In this document: positions 23,605 through 35,639 of the stretch, in pieces
Layout of the letters: each line of letters starts with the position of its first letter
How positions within the stretch are numbered: the stretch's first letter is position 1
NCBI GenBank assembly: GCA_027257055.1
Contig: JAPVLO010000055.1
Location: 7,959,501 to 8,023,500 of the forward strand
Length of the DNA: 64,000 nucleotides
Source: Cephalopachus bancanus
Lineage: Eukaryota; Chordata; Mammalia; Primates; Tarsiidae
Direction: 5' to 3'
Notes under the pieces: generated by a model
Seen by the model: only the letters and a program-made list of their open reading frames with translations
Databases searched by the model: none
What the model was told of the DNA's origin: nothing
Made by a program: the position numbers and the translations under genes

Positions 23605-23888
23605 TTTTTTTTTTTGAGTTAGAGTCTCACTCTGTCGCCCAGACTGGAGTGCAGTGGTCGCTTCCGGCTACCGCAGTCTCGACCTGCTGGGCTCCGGCGA
23701 TCCTTCCGCCTCAGCCTTCCAAGTAGCCGGAATTACAGGCATGCACTACCACGCCCGGCTGATTTTTTGATTTATTGTAGAGATGAGGTCTCGCTGCCCA
23801 GGCGGGTCTCGAACCCGCGGGCTCAGGCAATCCACTCACCTCAGCCTCCCAAAGGCGCGGGATTACAGGCTGAGCCACCGAGCCCGGC
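23605..23888 (-). mobile_element. Alu SINE, tarsier-type dimer
   Basis: Minus-strand Alu. Target duplication TGAGAGATAGAT (23593-23604) against TGAGAAATAGAT (23889-23900), one mismatch. The arrangement with the 22799 copy is tail to tail. Confidence 0.95.
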
Positions 23889-23900
23889 TGAGAAATAGAT

Positions 23901-24834
23901 TTTAACATTACTGTTTTTTTGTTTGTTTGTTTTGCTTTGTTTTTTTTTTCCTGAACTCCTATGAATTTGTAGCTTGGAAAAAAGAAGATTTAGAGAAGAC
24001 ATGACAAGGCATTCAAATACCTAATGGGCTGTCACATAAGAGCTGGATTAATCATATACACATAACTCAAAGTAGAAGAACCAGAAAGAATTGAGGAGGT
24101 TTTCCAAATGAAGGGAAGAAAACTTTCTATACTTTTACAGATTTCTGGGTAGACACAAGTTATAACCAGCTTTCCAAAACTGAAGCATATTTGACCTTGT
24201 AATAGCTATATTCTTTCAGCTGCCTCCGACAGCCAACTCAAATTAACTAAGAAAATGTGATGACTCATAGAAATTAAAAATCTCAGCATATGCAGACTTC
24301 AGATATGACTAGATCTAGGGGCTCAAACATGCCCAGCCTGGAGAAGGATGTTAGACAACCCACATGGACAAAAGAAAGCTATGACTCCCTGAGGGCTGCT
24401 GTAAAGACGTTGAGCATATCCCATAAACCCCTGGGAGAAGTAGCATTGGATCTGCCACTTAACTGAGCATAATCATTTTCTGGGATGACTGTTACAGGCA
24501 CAGATATCTGGGTGCTACCCTGAAGTATTCAAATTCAGTGGTCTGCATTTATCAAGCATTTTTCTTGCCTCATAGGACTGTTCCCATTCAATGTGTGTAT
24601 ATGTGCATATATATGCATGCGTGTGTATACAAAATAAAATGGCAGACTTAAGCCATAGCATATCACTATTTCTATTCATGTAAGTCTAAATGCACTCATT
24701 AAAAAATAGAGACTGACAGAAAGAATTTCAAAATGACCCTATTGCATGATGTTAATAATAAACTTATTTCAATTTCAATGATATAGTCAGGTAAAAATTA
24801 AAAAGATAGAAGAAATATATTATGCAAACATTAA
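23901..24834. other. Old sequence with a possible unidentified repeat
   Basis: The stretch 24230-24345 ('tcagatatgactagatctag' and 'gggctcaaac') resembles a mammalian interspersed repeat that I cannot name. The rest is unassigned. A short alternating TG/TA run lies near 24590-24625. Confidence 0.35.
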
Positions 24835-25160
24835 TCCAAAAAATGCAGGAGTGGCTATATTAATATCAGATACAGTAGACTTCAGAGTAAGGAAAATCAC
24901 CAGAGATAGAATGGAACATGCTATGATGATAAAAAGATAAACCTACCAAAAGACAATGATTCCAGATGTCTACACCTCAAACAGCAAAGTTGAAAAATAT
25001 ATGAATCAAAAAATAGAGCTGAAAGGAGGAACAGACAAGCCCACAGTAATAGCTGCAATCTTCACCATTCCACTCTCAGCAATTGATGGAACAACTAGAC
25101 TGAAAATCAGCAAGAACATAGGATTCAACAATATCACCCGCCAACAGGATTCCACAAGAA
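24835..25160 (+). pseudogene. Old LINE-1 ORF2 endonuclease-domain fragment
   Basis: A 5'- and 3'-truncated relic of ORF2. The plus-strand reading around 24956-25219 gives a polypeptide with an L1-endonuclease-like middle: a tyrosine/methionine 'KYMNQKIELKGG' segment and 'LSAIDGTTRLKISKNI', the counterpart of the region after the GDFN motif in L1 ORF2. No catalytic motif survives intact. The neighbouring DNA is not L1. Confidence 0.75.
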
Positions 25161-26205
25161 AAGACCTAGTATTGACTCCAGATTTAACTGCCAACCTTTC
25201 TTTTGGACTTAGTCACTAGTTGAAATGGCGATACTGGAAATATGTGACTGGAAACCAAGTTCCACGTTTAGGATATATATATATTTTTTTTTTTTTCTTA
25301 GAACTATCCCATTGTCTTTACTTGGGTGATGTACCTAGTCATAAATCCTTGCTGTAAATAACAGAAGCCTACTCTGGATGATGTAAGCAGAAGACTTTAT
25401 CACAGGTTATTGGGTAAGCAAGAGAACTAGGATCATGGGAAGCCTGATTCTTACCCCATCAGATTCATAACCGTCAGTCTTAATGTCAAAATCCCAGTGA
25501 AGAAACTAGACACCCCACTGTTGAACTGCAAGTGCTACTTTGTACATCTCCACAGCTGCATCTAGATTTCAATTTTACTAAAACTGGCCCAGAAAGAATT
25601 CTTCATGATCCCAGCATCTGGGATCCTATGCCTGTACGTAACTACCCCGTTTGGGTGTGTCTTATGACCAGATGTCCTTCCTTCAAAGTGTACTGTATCA
25701 TCTATCCAGGCTGGAGCCCTCACCACAAAGGAGGCTGGGCAAGGAGGCCTGGTCTTGTATTTTCCATGCCATTGTTAGCAGGATGGTCTCTTCTTTTTAT
25801 TCAGATACATAGGGTGGGGAATTCACAAACAAAGAAAAGTTCAGGTACAGATGGCAAGATAAAGTCGTGAATGGCTATCCCAGGCCATTTTTCGCCCTTA
25901 AATCTTTAGGATAGCTTCTTTCCCTGAAGACTCTCAATTCTTCTGAGTCTCCGTCTGGACCACCACCTGAACAATGGCAAAGATCAGAAGCCTATTTCCA
26001 ATATTTCCAAAAGCTATTTGAAAACCACTCCAAAGCTGCATCCATAAAGCAAATAAATAACCAGCATGATGCTGGTTTACTTTATTTCACACACTTTACT
26101 AAAAGGATATTGACTTGATGTGGTTTAACATATTATAGTCACGAGTTCTGACATGTAAGTAGACATGTTTGAAGAAAAAAAAAAGATAGAGCGAGCGAGA
26201 GAGAC
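25161..26205. other. Unassigned sequence with a possible old repeat
   Basis: A segment at 25350-25420 ('aaataacagaagcctactct') resembles a mammalian interspersed repeat I cannot name. A 112-codon plus-strand frame at 25532-25870 has no recognised domain and I do not call it a gene. Confidence 0.4.
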
Positions 26206-26284
26206 GGGCAACCCCTCCAGGTCCCCTTCACTGTGGTAGTTTCTCTGTCCTCTCAATAAATTCTGCTTTCTCACTTAAAAAAAA
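26206..26284 (+). mobile_element. Short polyadenylated retroposon, copy 1
   Basis: About 70 bp starting GGGCAACCCC, with AATAAA at 26255-26260 and an A run at 26277-26284. Possible diverged target duplication 'gcgagagagac' / 'agagagagaaac'. The 3' 70 bp aligns with the reverse complement of 62879-62968 over the AATAAA and the following CTGCTTTCT. The source RNA is not recognised. Confidence 0.6.
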
Positions 26285-27330
26285 GAGAGAGAGAAACTTT
26301 GAATTATTATTTGACACGAGAGATTGCTTAGCAGGTAAAATTCCTGGGTTTCGATGGTCAAATGGCAGACCTACTGCAAGGTATTCACTGAATAAATAAA
26401 TACATCTTTATAATTATGAGAAAGGCACATACTTAACTGTGAGAGAAAGTGAATAATTGCTCCTCACCTGAGAGTTGAACATGAGAAAATCTGTTCTGTT
26501 GGGGATGCCTGTATAGTGTCTTGAAATTTAAGACTTAGTGTCCATTCTGTTTTTAGATAATTACCATAGCAACAAGAGAAATGAACTTGTATCGCTCTTC
26601 TTCTCCTCACCAAGGACACAAAGGACCAAGGAAAATATTCTGACAGTTTTACTACAGAATTTCAGAGGTACATCAAGAGCTCACCAATTCTTTTGAAAAA
26701 TACCTCTCTGGCTTTTCCCAAAAAGATGGGGTGGGGTGGGGCAACCTGCCACGGTATGCTTGAAATTCCTAGGGTCATTTGTCAGCTTGCTAATCTCACC
26801 TTCCTCTAGTGAATACAGCGATAAACTGTCTATTTACACCTTTTGCCTTAAGGGAAGAAAGACATGCTTGAGAGAAGGCAAGAGACCTGGGAGTAGGGTC
26901 AATCATAGGCATGGGAAGGAGAGAAGGCATGTCTACTGCTCCTGTCTGTGTATTAAGATGTCTTTCATATTAAACTGTGAGGTCTGTGTATTAAGAGGTC
27001 ATTCACATTAAACTTTGAGGTTTAGAACAGGAATATACTAATCTGTTTTTTCTTCACCTCCAAGCATCTTGAAGTATTGTTAATGACATGACATTTAATT
27101 GCATTGCTTCTCAAAAACAAAAATATAGTTGATTTTAAAGAAGATATATACACAAATAACTATTTTGGGAGAAGGAAGATGTTTTTCCAAGGACCATGGA
27201 ACAACCAAAGTCAATACAACACTTGGCTACCAAGAAGTGCTTTGAAGGCCAAAACAGGTAGACTAACTACTGTACAAAAAGCTCTATGAGAAGGGAAAAG
27301 AAGTCGGGGAGAGGGAAAGAAAGAAATCAC
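26285..27330. other. Unassigned sequence
   Basis: No gene or repeat was recognised. There is a local near-duplication of 'tctgtgtattaagatgtctt' / 'tctgtgtattaagaggtcat' at about 26945 and 26983. Confidence 0.5.
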
Positions 27331-27440
27331 ATTTGGAAAGCACCTGCCTCAGGTCAAATGCAGCGATTGCTTGTCTTCACCCTCACTATAATTCTAAGAA
27401 GTATTTCCAAAGAGGCAAGCGGAGAGGCTATGACACTGTG
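27331..27440 (-). repeat. Possible MIR relic
   Basis: 'ttggaaagcacctgcctcag' and 'ctcactataattctaagaag' followed by 'aaagaggcaagcggagagg' is compatible with a reverse-strand MIR. It abuts the TG microsatellite. Confidence 0.45.
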
Positions 27441-27441
27441 C

Positions 27442-27443
<2 letters not shown>

Positions 27444-27501
<58 letters not shown>

Positions 27502-27504
27502 TGT
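27444..27504. repeat. (TG)n microsatellite
   Basis: About 30 TG dinucleotides with a single TATG interruption near the right end. Confidence 0.98.
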
Positions 27505-27869
27505 AACTGCTAAGCTCTGCATTTTAGAGATTTCCACATCAAAGAAGCATTTCACAAACTCTTGCAAAACTCCCTATATTTTGCAGATGAGAAGACCAAG
27601 AACAATAAAAGTGATTTCTCCACTGTCCCAGAGCTGGGGTAAAGCAATGAAGTTTCAGGAGACTTTCTTATTTATGTGAACTTGTGTAGCTTGTAGGATA
27701 TATTAGGAAATAAAGTCATTAAGTCTTGCAATATCTTCCAGTCTCAGAGTAAAATGTACATGACATTATATTTGTGTTGGATAACATTATACCGAACTCA
27801 TCCAGTGCCTTTCTTTAACAACAAAGGAAAACATGGAATAGTTTTGAACAGCACAGGCTGTTCAGCTCC

Positions 27870-27995
27870 CTAAAAACTCAGTTTCATCTATAAAGTAGGT
27901 ATAACAATAGAACCTACGGCACAGCATTGTTTTGAGGAATAAAGGAATGTTTTATACAGTCCATGTAGCATGGACTCTGACAACACTGACCATTA
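27870..27995 (+). repeat. MIR SINE relic
   Basis: 'aaaactcagtttcatctata' followed by 'aagtaggtataacaatagaa', 'cctacggcacagcattgttt' and 'tgaggaataaagga' follows the second half of MIR. Confidence 0.7.
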
Positions 27996-28019
27996 TTACC
28001 AGAACTATTAAACTGTGTT

Positions 28020-28560
28020 TTTAATTGTGTGACTTACCGGGGCAGATTTCATATGGCTCAATCTGTTCTTGAAGTGGGTATCCAGTTTTATCAAAATACC
28101 TTTCTTATAAGTTCTGTTGGTGCAATTGTTTTATTACGGCCTCAAGAATTATAATTCCTTTTTGCAATCTTGTTAAGTATTGAAATATTATCTGGATTAT
28201 GGCACATGGTTGATAATAAATTATCTTATGCAAATAGATAACTGGAAACATAGCTCCACAATGTACTCTGATGTTTATTCAAAATTCTTGTAATAATAAG
28301 TATTCCTGATAACATTCAGCAAAATTAAAGCCATACACTCTAACGGAGGGATCTTTGACAGTGTTGGTCTGGATATCGGAGGACAACATGGTTCTGAGTA
28401 TACCCGTCTCGATTCCTGTATCCTTCAGTGTGCACAGCTAGCTGATCTGCTCTTCACTCTTCTTTGAAGTCGTCTGTGAACATGTACTAAGACTGGCAAA
28501 TGAATTGTGAGTGAGCATGATATTTGCTCTTGCAAGTTGAACCCCTTAACACCTTCCACC
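28020..28560. other. Unassigned sequence
   Basis: No gene or repeat was recognised. Confidence 0.5.
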
Positions 28561-28639
28561 ATATCCACACTGATCTCTGTTTTTTTTCCAATCTATGATG
28601 GCGTAGAAAAGACTCTAAGAGCATGGAAGAGTGTGGAGC

Positions 28640-28775
28640 AACAGGGTGAGATATCCCCAACAGGCTGCATAGAGCAGTTTTGCTAATAAAATCTGGAGTG
28701 TTACATCATCAAAAAAATAAATTCCTGTTGTGCTAGGCCACCAGAATTTTGTGTCTGTTAGCTATCATGCCCAAT
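28640..28775 (+). repeat. Possible MaLR LTR 3' end
   Basis: 'aataaattcctgttgtgcta' followed by 'ggccaccagaattttgtg' resembles the terminal segment of MLT1-like LTRs ('aataaatt..tgttgttt..agccacca'). The upstream half is not recognisable. Confidence 0.4.
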
Positions 28776-29985
28776 ATGATTCTTTTCCAAGCAGGAAGTA
28801 GTCTGTAAAAGCTGTGTAGGCATGAGCAGCTCATGCTTCTCCAAATCCACTCAGACGCCTCCTTGGAAGATAATTGGCAAACTTTGACCATGCAGACAAC
28901 AGATGTAAGGTCCTGTGGAAGAGTAAACAAACAAGGGAGTCCACACCATGGAGTAGAATTGTGACTTAGTCATGGGATCTCATGAATGCTGAGGGAGTGT
29001 GTATTCCTGCAGGATCCTGGAACTGCCATCTCTGTGACTACTGGATTCTCTTTGTTCTTCTCTTTTCCATATGGAAGTTTTATGGTTATTATCTTATCCC
29101 ACAACGGACCACTGTGATGGTAGAATGTAGGCAACTTATCCTTTTAACTCATAGATTGCTGATCTATAAGGAATCTCCTATAGACATGATTACATTAATT
29201 GAACATTTCCCAGAGACACTGAACAATGAGTGAAAGCAGTGCCAAAGGGGAGGTTGGGTTGTTTCCATTAGGGGTGGTCCATGAGTTCAATTTCTGAAAG
29301 AGAGTTAAGAAATCTTAACGCAGAGTTCCTAGAACACAAAGCCTTTTGCAAACTTAATATGCTAATAATCAGTCAAGGGCTGGGGTTTGTGAGGAAAACA
29401 ATTGTGAGGAGAAAAAAATGACGTGAATGAGGAAGGAAAAGAGGAAGAGAATATTTAAGCATGCTAAGCTGACCACAACATTACAGAAGATATTACTTGA
29501 TCTTGGGGCACTCATACAGAGCTACTGTGTCTTAGACCCAGCCTGCAGGAAGATGGAATTTATGAATTAATTCTTCCCATCCATTGTCTCCTATTTACTC
29601 ATGTAACTTTGCCTTTCCTGTACACCTTAGCTGTAGCATCTGACTTCTCTGGCAGCCTACCGGAAAGAGCACCTTCAGGCCTCAGGTCAGAGCTGAGGCA
29701 GGGCCAGCTGCTGTAATTCTTACCACAGCACATACAGTGGAGGTCCTGCCAAGCCTGGCCTCAATCCTGTGGGGAAGGCTAAGATGGTTGGCAACAGAAG
29801 CTGAGACCATGTGACCACTGGAACAGGGTCATCATTGCTGGGGTGGCCAGAAATGCAGTGAAGACCCAGGACAGGCAGGGAGGTCCTTAGACTGAGTGCA
29901 GAATAGGGAAGAGAAACAAAAGGGATGTGGTAGAGACCTGGGCACAGCCATATTTCCCAGCCAACATCTGCTCTTCCTGCTGGCC
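28776..29985. other. Unassigned sequence
   Basis: No gene or named repeat was recognised. An 83-codon plus-strand frame (28982-29233) has a hydrophobic segment but no recognised family. Confidence 0.45.
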
Positions 29986-31038
29986 GCACGGCAAGGCCCC
30001 ATTTCCCAGCCTCTCTTATAGTGGCTGCAGCCACAGCATCCAGGTCTGACTGGAGAGTTAATGACCACGTTATAAGCATTTCTTCACTTTCCTCATCTAT
30101 GGGTGACCTCAACAGTCTAGAAAAAGCAGAGTCAACAGGATGGGAAAAGCTGAAAATCTCCTTGACTGTGTAAAGTCTAATTCTCCTGCCAACTCACATT
30201 GCGTAGAGATGTGGAAAATAATTCCATTGTCTTAAACCATACAAATGTTGATGCCTTTTGTTAAAGCAGTCAACCTGCTCTAACACAACAGTCCCTGGAC
30301 AACCTATGCCTCTATTTGACAAAGGTCTCTTCGTCTCTGAGGGAGTTGAAGGCTTTAGCCTCAGCTTATGGTTTCTGTCAGGGCAGATGCATTTAATTTC
30401 CATCTCCACTACCTTGGTCTGCTTGTTCACCTTATCACTTCTTTCCTGATTAAACCTTTGTAGAATGTTGGCCAAAAAAGGCAAGCTTCCTCCCAACCTT
30501 CACTCTAGGGGAGGACAAGGGTCAGGGTGCAGCTCATGGCAAGGCAATGCCGGTGATCCAGCTACACCTGGCCCCACAATGTCACCTGGCCTTAAGTGCA
30601 GCATGCGCGAAGCTCTCATTCTTTCTCTAAAGGTCCATGTCCAAAGTTCTAGATGCTCCACCAATATATTCCACACCTTCCTGGCCCTCTTGGTGACTCC
30701 TGGCCCTCTTGGTGCTGGTTTTTGCTTTTCTGATGTGTTGTCTCAATATCATGCCTTCGTTGTTTGCTGAGTGCCATCTCCTTTTGTTCCTTTGCTGCAT
30801 CTGAAGGTTGTTGATCCAAAAATCACTGAAATGTTTCATAATTGTGGCCTCCAGTACTCCCCAGAGAGCATATTACCTCACCAGCATGAGAGCTGAAAAA
30901 AAGTTACAAGTCAAAAGCTATTCTTGAGACGTTCTGGTTTCTAAAGACACATAGCTGAAATTGCAGCCAGCAGCTGGGATGTTGAGGGGCAGAGACAGGG
31001 CCGAGTGGGCCAAGTGTCCTTCATGAATGGTTTCAATC
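29986..31038. other. Unassigned sequence with a short tandem repeat
   Basis: The stretch 29998-30075 resembles a mammalian interspersed repeat ('ccatttcccagcctctctta') that I cannot name. A perfect 17-bp unit TCCTGGCCCTCTTGGTG is duplicated at 30679-30695 and 30698-30714. No gene is supported. Confidence 0.4.
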
Positions 31039-31046
31039 ATCTAGAG

Positions 31047-31346
31047 CAGTGGACACCAACCCTTTTGTCATCAGGGACAGTTTCAGGGAAGACCATTTTT
31101 CCATGGGCGGGGGTGGGGGAAGGGGCAGATCATCAGGTATTAGAGTCTCATAAGGAGCATACAGCTTAGACTCCTCGCATGTGCAGTTCACAATCAAATT
31201 CCCGCTCCAATGAAAATCTAATGCTGCAGCTGATCTGACAGCAACTGAATCTCCGCTCATCAGCCCCTTACTTCCTGCTGTGTGGTCTAGTTCCTAACAA
31301 GTCACCGACCAATATTGGTCTACAGTCCAGGAATTGGTGATTCCTG
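31047..31346. mobile_element. Ancient hAT-type (MER1-group) non-autonomous DNA transposon
   Basis: Starts CAGTGGACACCAACCC and ends GGAATTGGTGATTCCTG, which are imperfect terminal inverted repeats. A perfect 8-bp target duplication ATCTAGAG (31039-31046 and 31347-31354) is the hAT superfamily signature. The interior matches a known mammalian element with words such as 'tattagagtctcataaggag' and 'tgctgtgtggtctagttcct'. It encodes nothing. Confidence 0.88.
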
Positions 31347-31359
31347 ATCTAGAGAACAC

Positions 31360-32640
31360 AGTCCCTTTACTACAGTGTCAGGGGATTCTCTGGACATGCT
31401 CAGTGTCCTTCCTTCTCACTATTGAGAGCCAGAGAGCTTCCAGGCAAACAAAGAGAACTGTGAGCTTCTATTCAGGGGAGCTTTTTAAAATGGAGGGCTT
31501 AGAAAATTAGGATTATCTTCAAGCTTTGAAAATACATCACAAGCCACCATCAAGAAAGAACCAATGCTTTTGTAAAGACTTGGTCCTATGGCTTAGGAAT
31601 AAACTTGATTAGCAGGTGTCTTTTAACAATTATCAAGTGAAAAGTTCTTGGCAAGGTGTAAGTTGGATTCCTTTGACTGTCCTTTAAAATGCAGACTGAG
31701 CCCAGAGCTATTTTGCATGATTCCAGTTGGCTTTTCCATTTTTCTGCAAAAACTTCTAGTCTACCAGAGAAATATACACTTTTAATTTTTTCATCCAAAA
31801 AGCACTGAGTTATACCCCCACAGGGTTGAGCATGGGGGTGGGTGTGTAGACAGCAAGAACATAATAGTAAAATGGAGACATCTGAGCTTCTCAAACTGGG
31901 GATTGGGGACACCTTCCACTGGAGGTTCCCACAGTATGTTCAGGGGTCACATTGACCTTCAATCTATGGTAATTGGAAATATTTTTATTTTAAAGCAAAT
32001 ATTAAATAAATATTAAAGCAAAAAATTATGGAAGAACATACACATTTTAATGGAATAAGATAAATATCAGTTCTTAAAAATGTTGAAATTGACAGTAACT
32101 ATCATGCACTCTATTTCATCAGCATCCTATGCTGACACTCCCACTGTCCAGAAATGAGCATTCACTCGTCCATGCCTAGAGGGTCCTCCATGGAAACAGT
32201 TAAGCAGTCTGGCTATACAACATCAGAATGAGCATGGAGAAGCTCTTATCTGAGCCATGCTAATTTTGTTAGTCTCTTCTCTCCATCATTGGAATGGCAA
32301 AAGAGTAAATCTAAGCCATTTTGAAATTATCCAAAAGAGCTTATTACTTAATTATCAACTTTATCATAAGAATAGCAAAATGCAGCTATTTCTATAACAT
32401 AAATACAAAAGGTATCTTTCCATATATTATATTTGGTACAAAAGAGATGTTCTATTGGAACACCCTTGTTTATGTATTCTCCTTTGTTATTCTTCAGCAA
32501 ACAAAATCCATGTGTAGATGCTTGATTTCTTGGTCGATTCAAATCCATCCCTGCTGTGAAAATTTTTATTACTAATTCTGTATACACTTCTAGTCCCCAC
32601 TCAAGTCTGAAGGGATTACTCTTTTTCCTTTAGCATCTGT
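31360..32640. other. Unassigned sequence
   Basis: No gene. The segment 31885-31960 ('cttctcaaactggggattgg') hints at another old DNA transposon but is too decayed to name. An 84-codon plus-strand frame (32321-32575) has no recognised domain. Confidence 0.4.
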
Positions 32641-32929
32641 GTCATGTTGTGAAAATAGCATAACATCTGGTCTCAGAGAGCATGGATTCAAGTCTCTCTT
32701 CCCTTTCTAGGGAACCATCTGACTGCACAATTTGATTTTGGAGGCCCTAGGCGCTTTATAGTAAAGACTGGATAATAGATCATAGATGTGAAAATTCATC
32801 TGTAATTGATAAGCTACGAAAAAGTAAGGGGGGAGAGTGCAAAAGCATTCTATATTCCTATGTCATTTACTATGTAGTCTGCTGGAAAAGTGAAAGCTAT
32901 ACTAACAAAGAGCCTAGTGTTCATTTTCA

Positions 32930-33069
32930 ACTTGACCACTCCTTGAAACACATATTTGAGAAAAGCACTTAATCTTAGTGAGCCTCCAATTCCCATTTGA
33001 AAAATAAAACTTTTGAGAGACTGATGTGTGCCATTAGATAATGTACACATAGTGTTTAGAAGTCAGACT
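32930..33069 (+). repeat. MIR SINE, left part split by L1-3
   Basis: 'caacttgaccactccttgaa', 'gcacttaatcttagtgagcc', 'tcccatttgaaaaataaaac' and 'attagataatgtacacatag' follow MIR. The expected continuation of MIR ('aaagcacttagcagaaggtctgg') occurs on the other side of L1-3 at 39851-39873. Confidence 0.7.
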
Positions 33070-34621
33070 TTCAGCAAGATGGCGATGGAACCAGTGGGAG
33101 TGTGAGTCCCTGCATTGGTGAGTGTCCATAAGGACAAGTCTGCATGCATGGGTGTGTCCAGGCGGGTGAACAAATGTCTGTCTCAGAGAGACATGAGATC
33201 AAGCACCTGGGGCTCCTCTCTGGAGCCAGCTGCAACCTACCACTGCTCTAAGATTAGAACCCCTGGTGCACAAGATGGTCAACCATTCTCAGGCATCTCT
33301 CTGAAGAAGGCAGCAGAGATCAGCTTCCCCTGGGCACCTGGCCCATACCACCACCTGCAGCAGCAATCTGGGCACTGGCAGCAGAAACTGTGTAGAAGGT
33401 AGAGGGAGAAAATCTGTAGTTGAGCCTCACCAGAGAGGAGGACACAGACCACTGCCATTTTCTCTGTCTAGGACCAGGCAGAAACCTACTTTGGCTGTCC
33501 AACTCTGATCAGCCTCTAACATGAAACCAGGAGGCAATCTCTGCCTGCCTCATGAATTAGTCGCCACTGGCCCAGGAAACATCAGGAAAGGATATCAGAG
33601 AGACAGATGCCCCACCCTTATGCTGGACCAGACAGGGAAGCCTCAGATCCAAGCGGGAGACTTGGTGGCAACAGCAGCAGCAGCAGCAGAGTTGGAGTGA
33701 GTCGGAATATGGTTCACCCTCCTCCCCCAGCAGTCTGTGGGGCATAAGACCCACACTGAGAGCAGCCCCACTGGCCTGTGCTAAAAGCAGAGGGCAGACC
33801 AGAGCCTGTTCCCTACTGTTCCAAAAGCTGCGGTAAGCAAGCTGAAGTTCCAGAAATGGCCACAAGGGGGAGCACATTTCCCCCACCCCACCCCCCGCTC
33901 CCCATCCTCCACTTTTTCCGTATGTATCTTCCTGAATGTCTTGTGTCTTCTGACTTCCTTTGCCTCTAATTTGTTTTTGGTTTTGTTTTTGTTTGTTTGT
34001 ATATGGGTATTTTTTGGGGCAAGTGCTTCGAGGGATTTTTTTTCTTTGTATGTTTGTATGTTTGGGAGTTTAGCCTTTGTTTCTTTATTTATCCATTAGT
34101 TTGTATGCCTGTCTGTTTTCCTTTTTCTCCTTCTTTCTCTTCATGATCCTTTCTTCTCCCTTCTACTTTTCTTTGTTCTTTCTCATTTCCTTCTCTCATT
34201 TTGGTTTCAGGAGGCATACATACACTTGCACTTCATGGACAGATTGTAAGGTGGTAGGAAGTGGGTTCTAGGGGGCCCAGTTGGCAGTCAGCAGATACTG
34301 TGACCTGCAGATAGCTTCTGAACCATAGCTCCCCAATCACGCCTTAATCAAATCTCAAAACTACAAAAAGAGGGCACATTCTCTCACCCTAAGTCTGGCT
34401 TCAAAACTGAATTAATCTAGAAAATCTACATAACGAAGAATAGGGGATTGAGCAAACAAAAGTGAAAGCTACCCCCCAATCACTGAGCAATGGAATTAAA
34501 GATGGGGAAAAAAAGTGAAGGGAACCATCACAAATGAAGAATAATTAACAGAAGAACACAGGTACCCTCCAGACCCCTGGAAAGGCAGCAACTGAAAAAA
34601 ACAGACTTCAGAACTCAAACA

Positions 34622-35494
34622 ATGGCCCCCAGAATGACTGATCTCAAAACACAAAATCCAGATATCAAGGCATTGTTAGAAAAGATGAAGAGAAATGAAA
34701 GAATGAAAGAGTTAATAACTGAGATAACAGAACTAAGGAATACAGTAAACAAAATAAATAACAAACTGACAGATATGGAAAGCAAAATTAACCAAGCAGA
34801 AGAAAGAATCTCAGAGCTTGCAGACTAAATGATGGAAGTAACCCAAACTGTTAAAAAAAAATAGAAAGGAAGTGTAAAAAGACAGAACAGAGTCTTCAAG
34901 ACATGTGCAATTATATTAAGGGGCCAAATTTACACCTGATGGCATTTCTGAGGCAGAAAGGGAGACAGAGACAACAAATGTTCCACGAAGTTATCCAAGA
35001 AAACTTCCCTCATCTCTTCAGAGACACAAACATCCAAACACAAGAGATTTAGAGAACCCTGAAAGGCATCAAATGAAAAAAACAACTCCTAGACACATAG
35101 CAATTTGCCTATACAAAGTAGGCATAAAAGAAAAAAATCCTAAAGGCAATGAGAGAGAAAGATCAGACTACCTTCTGGGGAAGACCAATTAGAATAGCAG
35201 CAGATTTATTTAAAGAAATTGCAGGCAAGAACAGACTGGAGTACAGTTTTCAAAGCTAGCAAAGATAAACAATTCCAACCAAGAATCTTATACCCAGCTA
35301 AGCTAAGATTCATCAGTGATGAAAAATTAAAATCTTTACCAGGTATTCAATCCTTAAGAGTTGATGCTGCCTCCAGACCAGCTCTACAAGAAATAATTAA
35401 GAAGGTATTAAAAACAGAAGATAGAAAAGAGAGAATGACCACACTCTTCCCAATGATGCAGCAAAACAGAAAATCAACATCGTATGCATCATGA
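34622..35494 (+). pseudogene. LINE-1 ORF1 of L1-3, broken
   Basis: ORF1 codes for the coiled-coil RNA chaperone that coats L1 RNA. The start ATG at 34622 opens 68 codons. They are rich in heptad-like K/E/I/L residues (LLEKMKRNERMKEL, then ITELRNTVNKINNK), the expected coiled coil, and end at a stop at 34826. The middle of the protein (34830-35218) is in broken frames. The C-terminal region is open again at 35219-35494 and has the family-like string QFQPRILYPAKLRFISDEK. It is roughly the usual length overall but cannot give an intact protein. Confidence 0.85.
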
Positions 35495-35639
35495 TGGCAA
35501 AATTGGAAACACAAACATATAACAACCCCAAAATCTAAAGAAAACCACCAAACAAATAAACAAAAAATAACAACAAAAACAACAACAAAGAACTTTATAA
35601 GAGCTTCATTCCAGGTATACACTCTCACATCTCAATAAT

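Noticed and set aside
25532..25870. 112-codon plus-strand frame
   Set aside because: No domain, and the surrounding DNA looks like old interspersed repeat.
27286..27679. Frames with long Cys-Val runs
   Set aside because: Translation of the (TG)n microsatellite.
29720..30112. 130-codon minus-strand open frame
   Set aside because: No recognised family, no splice or promoter context. The length is within chance for GC-balanced DNA.
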